A stretch of DNA of 17,175 nucleotides from CAUZJO01 sp963580245 (lineage in GTDB: Bacteria > Sumerlaeota > Sumerlaeia > MVZB01), in NCBI GenBank assembly GCA_963580245.1, contig CAUZJO010000104.1, positions 1-17,175 of the forward strand, in the 5' to 3' direction. The notes beneath the pieces are model-generated. The model did no database searches, was not told the DNA's origin, and worked only from the letters and a program-made list of their open reading frames with translations. The position numbers and the translations under genes were made by a program. Shown here one piece after another: positions 7,294 to 14,457 of the stretch. Positions within the stretch are counted from its first letter, which is position 1, and the number at the start of each line of letters is the position of its first letter.

Positions 7294-7935
7294 ATAAGCA
7301 AAAGACCCGCGGCTTTCACCCTCATCGAACTTCTGATCGTCGTGGCCATCATCGCCATTCTGGCGGCGATCGCGGTGCCGAACTTCCTGGAAGCCCAGAT
7401 GCGAGCCAAGGTGGGCCGAATCAAGTCCGACTTGCGAACGGTGGCGGTGGGGATCCAGAGCTACCAGGTCGATCACAACCAACCCCCGCCCTCCAACTAT
7501 ACCAGCGGGCTGGGATTCGCCCATTGGTGGGTTTGGCTGAAGATGGGCAACGTGGAGGGTGGCGCCGGTATGTTCTTAACAACTCCCATCGCTTACCTGA
7601 CAACGCTTCCACTGGACATCTTCAATCCGTCGCTCAACGGCGCCCGCGACAACGGCATGGTTCCGGTCGATTTTATTGGTTTTAACTACTTCTACTTTGG
7701 GAAGGAAGAAGACGGCAAGCATCTCGTGAGCTGTTGCCACGGCTTTCATCCGGCCAACGATCCGGTCGCCAGCGAACTCTACGGCGACCGGATCTATCAC
7801 TGGTCGATCTTCAGCCCCGGCCCCGACTTGGCGTGGTACCTCAGCAACAAGTCGATGATTTACGACCCCACCAACGGGACCGTCAGCGCGGGCGACATCG
7901 GGTACTTTGACGCAATCGGATTGTTCGGCGGATAG
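7294..7935 (+). CDS. Type IV pilin-like / GspG-like pseudopilin with apparent AUA start
   Basis: The product would have 213 residues. It starts with a short basic leader (I/M-S-K-R-P-A-A) and then the class III signal FTLIELLIVVAIIAILAA, in which Phe8 follows the predicted prepilin-peptidase cut after Ala7 and Glu12 is the conserved Glu5 of the mature protein. The rest is soluble and ends with 'WSIFSPGPDLAW' and 'YDPTNGTVSAGDIG', a C-terminal signature I associate with solitary GspG-type pseudopilins of Planctomycetota-like bacteria. The frame is open upstream only to the TAA at 7216. There is no ATG, GTG, TTG or CTG between that stop and CTG 7333, inside the membrane helix. The Shine-Dalgarno points to ATA at 7294. 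Either initiation is on AUA or an ATG was changed. The GTG at 7342 would remove the cleavage site and half the helix, so it is rejected. The gene stands alone. Confidence 0.82.
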   Translation: MSKRPAAFTLIELLIVVAIIAILAAIAVPNFLEAQMRAKVGRIKSDLRTVAVGIQSYQVDHNQPPPSNYTSGLGFAHWWVWLKMGNVEGGAGMFLTTPIAYLTTLPLDIFNPSLNGARDNGMVPVDFIGFNYFYFGKEEDGKHLVSCCHGFHPANDPVASELYGDRIYHWSIFSPGPDLAWYLSNKSMIYDPTNGTVSAGDIGYFDAIGLFGG

Positions 7936-8162
7936 GCGGACGCGATGGGGGAGTAAGGACGTGACCGTCCACCACTGCCAGAAGGCGATGCGGATCGCCG
8001 CCACGCGCGCCAAATGATCGAACTTGTGATGGCCCGGCCGGGGGTGTAGAAGGGGGTGAACGGTCATGTGGAGACGGCGTTCGATATGCGGTCGGGTAAC
8101 GCGGTTCTTCGGCGTGGTTTAATCGTAATGATGGAATCGCACGCGAGTGCGCACCCAAGATT

Positions 8163-8168
8163 AAGGAG
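8163..8168 (+). promoter_or_regulatory. Shine-Dalgarno AAGGAG with small upstream hairpin
   Basis: AAGGAG lies six bases before the ATG of the GH127-like gene and fixes its start. Just upstream, CGCAC-GCGA-GTGCG (8138-8151) forms a 5-bp stem with a GNRA tetraloop, which may shape the 5' leader. Another small stem (GGACG-TGAC-CGTCC, 7957-7970) follows the pseudopilin stop without a T tract. The rest of 7936-8162 shows nothing else I can name. Confidence 0.6.
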
Positions 8169-8174
8169 TCCTTC

Positions 8175-9989
8175 ATGAAGGCTTTCGCGTTGTCACTCAT
8201 TGCTCTATCGGCCGCGCTGGGCGTCCCGGTTTTCGCGGCGGGCGGGACGTTTTACGAAGACCAGGCACCCGACACGGTGGACTTGACCGACCTGGCCGAG
8301 CGGGCGTGGGAGCCGTTGATGCGGTGGGCGGAGGACCGGGAGCTTTATCCTCGGGGTTCGGCCTCGCCGTTGGCGCCCAACCGCGGGGTGCTCGGGCCGA
8401 AGTACATGGAAGCGTTGCCGATGATCCGCGTGATGACCGGGACCGACCGCGACATCGCGCGCGAGCAGGCGATGTTGGCGGGGTATGATGAGGAGACCGG
8501 CGAGGACGGATTGTTTTACACGCCGCCGCTGGACCAGATGACCGAACCGTGGGCGTCGGTCTATGGCCAGGGACGGATGATGTTGGCGTGGATGGCGTAT
8601 TACCATCTCACCAAAGACGAGAAATATCTGGACAGGATCGCGAAGATGGCCGAACGCATGCGGGAGATCGCGATCGTCAAAGATGACTACGCCTACTATC
8701 CGACCGAGTTGATCGAGAACGCTTACTTCGTCTTTTCGATTCGCAAGTCGGGATGGAAACGGACCGACGAACCACGGGCCATTCACAAGTTGCGCGAGGA
8801 CCAGCCGTTGGACATGGGCAATCGCGAAGGCCACCAGTTCGACTCCAAGATGGGCATCCCGGCCTATATCGGCGGCGCCTTGCGCGGGTTTCCGCGCTGG
8901 TACGTGATGTCAAAAGACGCCGGAACATTGGAGCTTTCGGAGAAACTCGTGCGGTTCCTCGTCAAGCCGGAGATGTGGCAGGCGTTTGGCCGGCCGGCCG
9001 AATTCGGCGGCGCGCCGCGGGCGCATTACAGCGGTCATCTCCACGCGCATACGATCGCGTTGCGCGGGATTCTCGACCATGCCCAGGTCGTCAACGACCG
9101 GTCGCTGATGGATTTCGTCAAGTCCGGCTACGAGTGGACCCGGGAATTCGGCATCGCGGAGATCGGCTGGGTTCCCGAATGGACCAACAACAACTTCTGC
9201 GAAGGCTGCCAGATCGCGGACGTGGTGGCCTTGGCGATTCATCTTTCGGACCTGGGCGTGGGGGACTATTGGGAGGACGTCGACCGCACCGTGCGCAACC
9301 AGTTGATCGAAAGCCAGCAGGTATGCGACTTGCCCGACGTCAATGGGAAATGGGCGGCGGCCGCGACGCCGACGATGATGCTGGATCGCGACGGATCCAG
9401 TTGTTGTACGCCCAACTGCGCCCAAGCCGTCTATTACGCGTGGGAGAGCATCATCCGTTTCAACGCCGGCCGCGCCACCGTGAACCTGTTGCTCAACCGC
9501 GCCTCGCCGTGGATGGACGTGCATAGCTACCTGCCGTACGAGGGCAAAGTCGTCCTCAAGAACAAACAGGCCGAGCACGTCGCCGTGCGGATTCCGTTGT
9601 GGGTCGACAAGGGGGCGGTCCGCTGCCGCGTCGGCGAAACCTCGGTGGACCCCGCCTGGCTTGGGAATTACCTGCTCATCGACGCGCTGGAAAAGGACTC
9701 GATCGTGACCGTCGAGTTCCCGATGGTCGAACGAACGATGAAGGTCCCACCGCTCACGGGAACGCATGACGGCGGGGCCGGCCCGGTGCACGGGATCGAG
9801 TATACGATCCACTTCAAGGGCAACACGGTGATCGACATCGGCCCGCGCTTCGATGGCTGGAACAAAGGCAAGGGACCCAAATCGATCGTGCAGACTTATC
9901 AGCGCGACCATTACCGGTCCGACCAGGCACCGATGAAAACTAAACGGCAATACGTCTCGGACGTCCTGATCCCCTGGCAACCCGAATAA
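8175..9989 (+). CDS. Secreted GH127-like (beta-L-arabinofuranosidase family) glycoside hydrolase
   Basis: The 604-residue protein starts with a clear signal peptide (cut near AFA-AGG, about residue 22-23). The body has the helical hairpins of an (alpha/alpha)6 barrel followed by beta-sheet (about residues 430-604). The GH127 (former DUF1680) active site is recognisable. E-G-C at 343-345 corresponds to Glu338/Cys340 of the characterised Bifidobacterium enzyme HypBA1, and the Cys pair 410-411 corresponds to its Cys417/Cys418. In that enzyme these bind zinc, with the first Cys of the pair acting as nucleophile. All four residues are present here, plus extra Cys at 342 and 415. Glu329 or Glu335 could be the acid/base. 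Overall similarity seems distant, so the sugar cannot be named; a beta-L-arabinofuranoside is the family precedent. It begins a five-gene same-strand run, 23 bases ahead of the next gene. Confidence 0.75.
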   Translation: MKAFALSLIALSAALGVPVFAAGGTFYEDQAPDTVDLTDLAERAWEPLMRWAEDRELYPRGSASPLAPNRGVLGPKYMEALPMIRVMTGTDRDIAREQAMLAGYDEETGEDGLFYTPPLDQMTEPWASVYGQGRMMLAWMAYYHLTKDEKYLDRIAKMAERMREIAIVKDDYAYYPTELIENAYFVFSIRKSGWKRTDEPRAIHKLREDQPLDMGNREGHQFDSKMGIPAYIGGALRGFPRWYVMSKDAGTLELSEKLVRFLVKPEMWQAFGRPAEFGGAPRAHYSGHLHAHTIALRGILDHAQVVNDRSLMDFVKSGYEWTREFGIAEIGWVPEWTNNNFCEGCQIADVVALAIHLSDLGVGDYWEDVDRTVRNQLIESQQVCDLPDVNGKWAAAATPTMMLDRDGSSCCTPNCAQAVYYAWESIIRFNAGRATVNLLLNRASPWMDVHSYLPYEGKVVLKNKQAEHVAVRIPLWVDKGAVRCRVGETSVDPAWLGNYLLIDALEKDSIVTVEFPMVERTMKVPPLTGTHDGGAGPVHGIEYTIHFKGNTVIDIGPRFDGWNKGKGPKSIVQTYQRDHYRSDQAPMKTKRQYVSDVLIPWQPE

Positions 9990-10012
9990 AGACTCCCGAT
10001 AAAGAATCCCGC

Positions 10013-13000
10013 ATGATCCGCCCCGGACCGATCACCGTCCTCCTAGCGTGTCTCGCGTGGGCCATCGCGGCGACGCCGGCGGTCTGTTCGGACGTTGCCG
10101 TTCGGAACGGCGGCTTTGAAGAGCTTGGGCCCGATGGGTTTCCCGTCGGATGGCATTTCACCAAGGCCACCGAACCGATCCACGAGGAAGGCGGCAACGT
10201 CAAGGTGGAGGTGGCCGAAGGGATGGCCCACGGCGGGGATCGATGTGTTATGCTGACCGGCGACTTCTCGTCGTTTCCCTGTTTTCTTGATCAAGACCTG
10301 ACCCCCGAGGGGAAAGGCCCGTTGCCGCCGCGAGGGACCATTTCGTTCTGGTATCGCATCCTGGAAGGGACGGTGCAGCGTCCGGCCGTGACGTGCATGG
10401 CCGTGAATCCGGAACATCGCGACTATCCGGGGGGATTCTTTGTGCCGCTCAGTTTTGCCTCCGATGGCGCCTGGCATTACGCGGAAATGGGATATGATCT
10501 CAGTCATGGAAAGACGTGGTCGCCGGTCGACGGACAGTACTATCAGAATGACTCGGCCACCGTACGAATCTATCTGATGAGTTTCGAGAGTTTTTATCCG
10601 GCCCGGACGAAATTTTTGGTCGATGATGTCCAGTTTCATCCGCAAGACCCTGTCTACTTTGCGCCCCGCTTGTTCCATGTCGTGGAAACGGGTGATCCGA
10701 TGCGGTTTGAGGCCCGTCTGTATACGAGAAACATGGCTCTGCGCCCGGCCACCGGTAAATTCGAGATCCAACTGCCCTCTCACCTCCAGGCGGAGGGAAG
10801 TCCCGTCAAGACGCTCGAATTGCCCGCCGGCCACTCCAGGGGCCTTCACAGCTCCGACACGACCGGCGCCGGCATGATCAAGTGGATCGTAAGCGGCGCG
10901 CGCTCCGCGGGTGACCGGATTGCCGTCAAATGGATTGGGGAACCGGCCGAAAAGAGTTGGACCTGGAGTAGAGAACTCAAACCGGCGCTGGAATTTGAAG
11001 AGGCCCATTTTTCCAGGGGCTTGATCGGAACCGGCGACCGGGCACTGGTGGAAGTCACCATTAAGAACAAGGGACATGCGCCTTTTTCGGGAAATCTGGA
11101 TGTCGGATTGATTCCTTCCTCGAACCTCGAAACCCTCTCGTCCCCGAAACCGAGCGAGGACCTTCAGATCGCACCAGGGGAGTCCGTTCGCTTGAATTGG
11201 ATGGTCAGTCCTTCGAAGCCCGGCAGGGCCGCGGCGAAGATCCAACTCGGCGCCGAAGGGATTGAGTCACGTCTGACGCAGGTTGAAACGTGGGTGGACG
11301 ACTCCGCTTTCGGTCTGAAGCCCGGCCCACATCCGGAGGAATGGGGCGAGTTGGCGCTTGTTCGTTCGGGCCCACTGATTCTCTCGCTGGGGTCGAGAGA
11401 GGCGACGTTGACCTCGCCCGAACAGCTCGCTGAAGTGTGGCGAGGTGAATTGGAAAGAGATTACGGACCATTCGGCGTCTACTTTTTTGATGGGCATTCG
11501 GTCACCCATCTTGCCTCCGCGCCATATCTGGGCAAGGTCATCTATCTCATTAATGGAAACGAAGTCGAGAAGACGATTCGGTACGAGCCGGCGGAAGAGA
11601 TCAACCAAGATTCCGCGCGCCTCGCATCCGAATGGACCGACGAGCAAGGCGCTCGCTGGCGTTCGAGCGTGCTGTTGAGGTCACTTGAGGACCATCCGGG
11701 AGAATTAGAGGTTACCAGTACGCTTCAGGTCGATACGCCCAGGAAGTTGTCCCTTTTCCAGGGGCCCCATCTGTTGGTCGGTGACGGGTCATCGGGGCTC
11801 GAAAAGGATTCGGCGCAGCGCCCCGGGATCGATTGGTTGATCGGCGAGGAGAAATCTTCGGACCAGTCCAACATCGTCGGGTTGCGCGACCAACGGGTGC
11901 CACATCCCAACAAGCTTACGGTTCCGGTCATGGGTTTTGTCGTGGACCGCAAAATGGTGGGGTTGACGTGGGATCCGCTGCAGAAATGGGATGGGCGATA
12001 CGACAGGCCGTCGGCTCTGTTTGACTCCCCAAACCGGACCCATGGACAGGCGAATCATCTGGCCGGGTTGTTCCTTCCCTCCATTCCGGATTGGGTCGAG
12101 CAGTACAAACTCAAAGCCACAACGCCCTATCCGCTTGAGCCAGGCAAAGAGATCCGGCTACAGTTCTCGATCTTCGCCGCGGACAACGCTTCCGATCTAT
12201 CCCCCGTGCTCTATTGGCACGAGAGGCACGGTACACCCGAACCGCCCGCGCTGGACCGAACCTATGAGCAGGAGCTGGCCCTCTGCGAGACCGGCAAGGC
12301 GCCGGAAATGAATGTTGAGTCCGCGATTCGCTTCTCTTTGGAGAAGGCTGAGCTGGCCTTGGCAAAACAAGCCGATCACGGCTGGTGGCCTTGGAGTTAT
12401 TCCGGCGCTCTGGTCACCAACATGCTCAACTGGACCCACTCCGAGAACATCGACGATTTCGGCATGCCGGGCGATACGTCCATCGGGGCTTACTCTCCGG
12501 ACTGGCAGAATCGTTACGACAACCTGGAGCTTTTCCGCGCGGCGCGATTCACCGGTGATCCCAGACTGGTCGAGCGGGCCGTCAAGGCCCTACGGAAAGC
12601 CGAATCGTTCCGCCGCCCCGAAGGCGCCCAACCTTGGGAATTGCCGTTGCATACGGCCGATATCCTGGCCGCCCGTTACGGCGTCGATGCCTTCCTCGAG
12701 GGATACTTGATTACGGGCAACGAAGAGTGGCTCGAGAAATCGCGGTATTGGGCCCGGGCGGGGCTTCCGTTTATTTACGTCTGGGAGGCCGAGGATCAGC
12801 CCAAGATGAAATACGCCGCCATCGCGGTATACGGAGGAAGTTTTACCGATTACCTCCTGCTCGGACAGGGGATCACATGGTGCGCCATGGATTATGCGGA
12901 GTCCCTCATTCATCTGGCCGCTTATGACCCCGAAGGCCCATGGAAAACCATCGCCCTGGGGATCATCCACAATGTCACCCTGCAACATGAAATGGAGGGC

Positions 13001-13426
13001 GAGAAGAAGGGGATGTGGCCCGACTGGCGCGACCTGACCAAGAATCGTGTTCTGGCCAATGTGTGGTACAAGAGTCCCCGCGTCGGAGAGATGATTCTAA
13101 AGTGGCAAGGGAAAGATCCGCTTCCAAGAACGAAGGTGATTCCCGCCGCTGAAAACGAACTGCGTGTCACGGCCGACGGCAAACTCCTCGCCGCAAACTA
13201 TGCGGATGGGCTATTGCGCATCGAGCTGGAGCCGGTGGACCAGCCCGTCGTTCGCCTGGCGATCGCCGGCGTTGAACCCTTCGACAAGGCCGCGTGGACG
13301 GCGTCCGCGCCGGCCGCGATCACCGACGTTTCTTATCTGGAGCGATATGCCGTGGGTTTCGCGCGGATTCAACGCGGCGACGCCCGACACATCGTGCTCG
13401 AGGCGCGTGTGAGGCCGGTTGATTAA
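10013..13426 (+). CDS. Large secreted multidomain protein, CBM-like N-terminus and predicted (alpha/alpha)-barrel, function unknown
   Basis: The protein has 1137 residues. After a signal peptide (about 1-25) comes a jelly-roll-like domain (about 27-205) that opens with 'NGGFEELGPDGFPVGWHF', as in carbohydrate-binding modules of the CBM4/9 type. A CARDB-like beta domain follows (about 340-425, 'VEVTIKNKGHAPFSG'). Next is a large beta-rich region (about 440-740) resembling the super-sandwich that precedes many (alpha/alpha)6 glycosidases. From about 770 to 1060 it becomes helical and rich in Trp, Asp and Glu: 'GWWPWSYSG', 'WTHSENIDDFGMPGDTS', 'PWELPLHTADILAA', 'LPFIYVWEAEDQP', 'GMWPDWRDL'. A small C-terminal beta domain ends it. 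The architecture suggests a polysaccharide-degrading enzyme, but I cannot place it in a known GH or PL family. It sits between a GH127-like enzyme and sugar-acid enzymes. Only a weak ribosome-binding site precedes the ATG, so coupling to the upstream gene is likely. Confidence 0.72.
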   Translation: MIRPGPITVLLACLAWAIAATPAVCSDVAVRNGGFEELGPDGFPVGWHFTKATEPIHEEGGNVKVEVAEGMAHGGDRCVMLTGDFSSFPCFLDQDLTPEGKGPLPPRGTISFWYRILEGTVQRPAVTCMAVNPEHRDYPGGFFVPLSFASDGAWHYAEMGYDLSHGKTWSPVDGQYYQNDSATVRIYLMSFESFYPARTKFLVDDVQFHPQDPVYFAPRLFHVVETGDPMRFEARLYTRNMALRPATGKFEIQLPSHLQAEGSPVKTLELPAGHSRGLHSSDTTGAGMIKWIVSGARSAGDRIAVKWIGEPAEKSWTWSRELKPALEFEEAHFSRGLIGTGDRALVEVTIKNKGHAPFSGNLDVGLIPSSNLETLSSPKPSEDLQIAPGESVRLNWMVSPSKPGRAAAKIQLGAEGIESRLTQVETWVDDSAFGLKPGPHPEEWGELALVRSGPLILSLGSREATLTSPEQLAEVWRGELERDYGPFGVYFFDGHSVTHLASAPYLGKVIYLINGNEVEKTIRYEPAEEINQDSARLASEWTDEQGARWRSSVLLRSLEDHPGELEVTSTLQVDTPRKLSLFQGPHLLVGDGSSGLEKDSAQRPGIDWLIGEEKSSDQSNIVGLRDQRVPHPNKLTVPVMGFVVDRKMVGLTWDPLQKWDGRYDRPSALFDSPNRTHGQANHLAGLFLPSIPDWVEQYKLKATTPYPLEPGKEIRLQFSIFAADNASDLSPVLYWHERHGTPEPPALDRTYEQELALCETGKAPEMNVESAIRFSLEKAELALAKQADHGWWPWSYSGALVTNMLNWTHSENIDDFGMPGDTSIGAYSPDWQNRYDNLELFRAARFTGDPRLVERAVKALRKAESFRRPEGAQPWELPLHTADILAARYGVDAFLEGYLITGNEEWLEKSRYWARAGLPFIYVWEAEDQPKMKYAAIAVYGGSFTDYLLLGQGITWCAMDYAESLIHLAAYDPEGPWKTIALGIIHNVTLQHEMEGEKKGMWPDWRDLTKNRVLANVWYKSPRVGEMILKWQGKDPLPRTKVIPAAENELRVTADGKLLAANYADGLLRIELEPVDQPVVRLAIAGVEPFDKAAWTASAPAAITDVSYLERYAVGFARIQRGDARHIVLEARVRPVD

Positions 13427-13454
13427 AACCCAACCGGTCCCCGATGGCATAATC

Positions 13455-13459
13455 AGGAG
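13455..13459 (+). promoter_or_regulatory. Shine-Dalgarno AGGAG for a TTG-started gene
   Basis: AGGAG precedes the TTG at 13469 by nine bases. The codons after it encode the normal N-terminal strand of the dehydrogenase ('LKVLYM'), so TTG is chosen over the later in-frame ATG at 13493, which would delete that strand. Confidence 0.6.
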
Positions 13460-13468
13460 CCGTTCACA

Positions 13469-14455
13469 TTGGATAGACTCAAAGTTCTCTACATGAAATT
13501 CCCGCCGCTGATCGACCATTGGCACGAGGACGTATTCGCGGCGGTCGGTTCCAAACACGAGATCGTCATGTACGACGCGGCCCGGACCCTCGCCGAGCAG
13601 TTCGAGGGCGTGGACGTCGTGGTGGACCAGGGCGGCCTCCAGGGCACGCGCGAAATGTTCGACCTCGCCGCGCGGGCCGGGGCGCGGCTCTGGCAGGTTC
13701 AGGGAACCGGTCTGGACGCCGTGGACGTGGATGCCGTCTTGGGCAAGGGCCTGACCTTGTCCCACACCCCCGGTCACCTGAGCGCCGTCGCGCTGGCCGA
13801 ACATGCGCTGATGTTGATGCTGATGCTCTTAAAGAACTACAAGCCATCTGAAGAGCAGGTCGGCAAGCGACAGGGTTACGGATTCATGAACGAAGACTTG
13901 AAAGGCAAAACGCTCGGCCTGGTCGGTTTCGGCGCCAGCGCCCGTCAGCTGGCCAAACGCGCCTGGGCGATGGAAATGCGCCTAATGGCAATCGATCTCC
14001 AACCCTTATCCCGCGAGACGGCCCAAGCATATCACCTCGACTTCATGGGAGGCCCCGAACATTTCGACCAGATCATTCAACAGGCCGACGTCGTGTCGTT
14101 GCACGTGCCCCTGACCGACCAGACACGCCGGATGATCGACGGGCGGGTCCTGCGCGCCATGAAAAAAGAGGCCATTCTCATCAACGTCGCCCGCGGCGAG
14201 CTGATCGACGAACAGGCCCTGGTCGAAGCCCTGCGCGAACAAACGATTCACGGCGCCGGTCTGGATGTTTGCACCGCCGAGCCGATCGATCCCGATCATC
14301 CGTTGCTCAAGCTCGGCAACGTCGTCTACACGCCCCACCTCGCAGGCAGCACCACCGACACCTCGCGCCAGAGGGCCAAGGAGATCGCCGAGAACATCGA
14401 CCGCGTCGCCCAAGGCGTGGACCCGCTCTACCAGGTATCAGGCAAGGGGGTCTGA
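13469..14455 (+). CDS. D-isomer-specific 2-hydroxyacid dehydrogenase, NAD(P)-dependent
   Basis: The 328-residue protein belongs to the family that interconverts 2-hydroxyacids and 2-oxoacids (phosphoglycerate, glyoxylate/hydroxypyruvate and related dehydrogenases). The catalytic triad is complete: Arg242 in 'INVARGELID', Glu271 in 'GLDVCTAEPID' and His290 in 'YTPHLAGST'. The dinucleotide loop reads G153-F-G155-A-S-A158, so the last Gly of GxGxxG is Ala, which other family members also tolerate. An uncommon feature is the Met/Leu-rich helix 'ALMLMLMLLKN' before the cofactor domain. Its stop is two bases from the dehydratase ATG, so the two are tightly coupled and probably act in one pathway. 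The true substrate cannot be read from sequence; the context favours a sugar acid or a small hydroxyacid from sugar breakdown. Confidence 0.88.
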   Translation: MDRLKVLYMKFPPLIDHWHEDVFAAVGSKHEIVMYDAARTLAEQFEGVDVVVDQGGLQGTREMFDLAARAGARLWQVQGTGLDAVDVDAVLGKGLTLSHTPGHLSAVALAEHALMLMLMLLKNYKPSEEQVGKRQGYGFMNEDLKGKTLGLVGFGASARQLAKRAWAMEMRLMAIDLQPLSRETAQAYHLDFMGGPEHFDQIIQQADVVSLHVPLTDQTRRMIDGRVLRAMKKEAILINVARGELIDEQALVEALREQTIHGAGLDVCTAEPIDPDHPLLKLGNVVYTPHLAGSTTDTSRQRAKEIAENIDRVAQGVDPLYQVSGKGV

Positions 14456-14457
14456 GA

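Noticed and set aside
7143..7685. Plus-strand frame beginning with a signal-peptide-like stretch
   Set aside because: Only the first ~25 codons look protein-like; the rest is the pseudopilin read in the wrong frame, and no good ribosome site precedes the ATG.
8910..9980. 356-codon minus-strand open frame opposite the GH127-like gene
   Set aside because: Shadow of a gene with a signal peptide, ribosome site and conserved active site on the plus strand.
10043..11245. 400-codon open frame on the minus strand inside the 1137-residue gene
   Set aside because: Arg/Gly-rich shadow of the real gene, without start signals or recognisable motifs.
14269..14457. N-terminal extension of the dehydratase
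   Set aside because: It is the dehydrogenase gene read out of frame; the family N-terminus begins right after ATG 14458, which has its own ribosome site.
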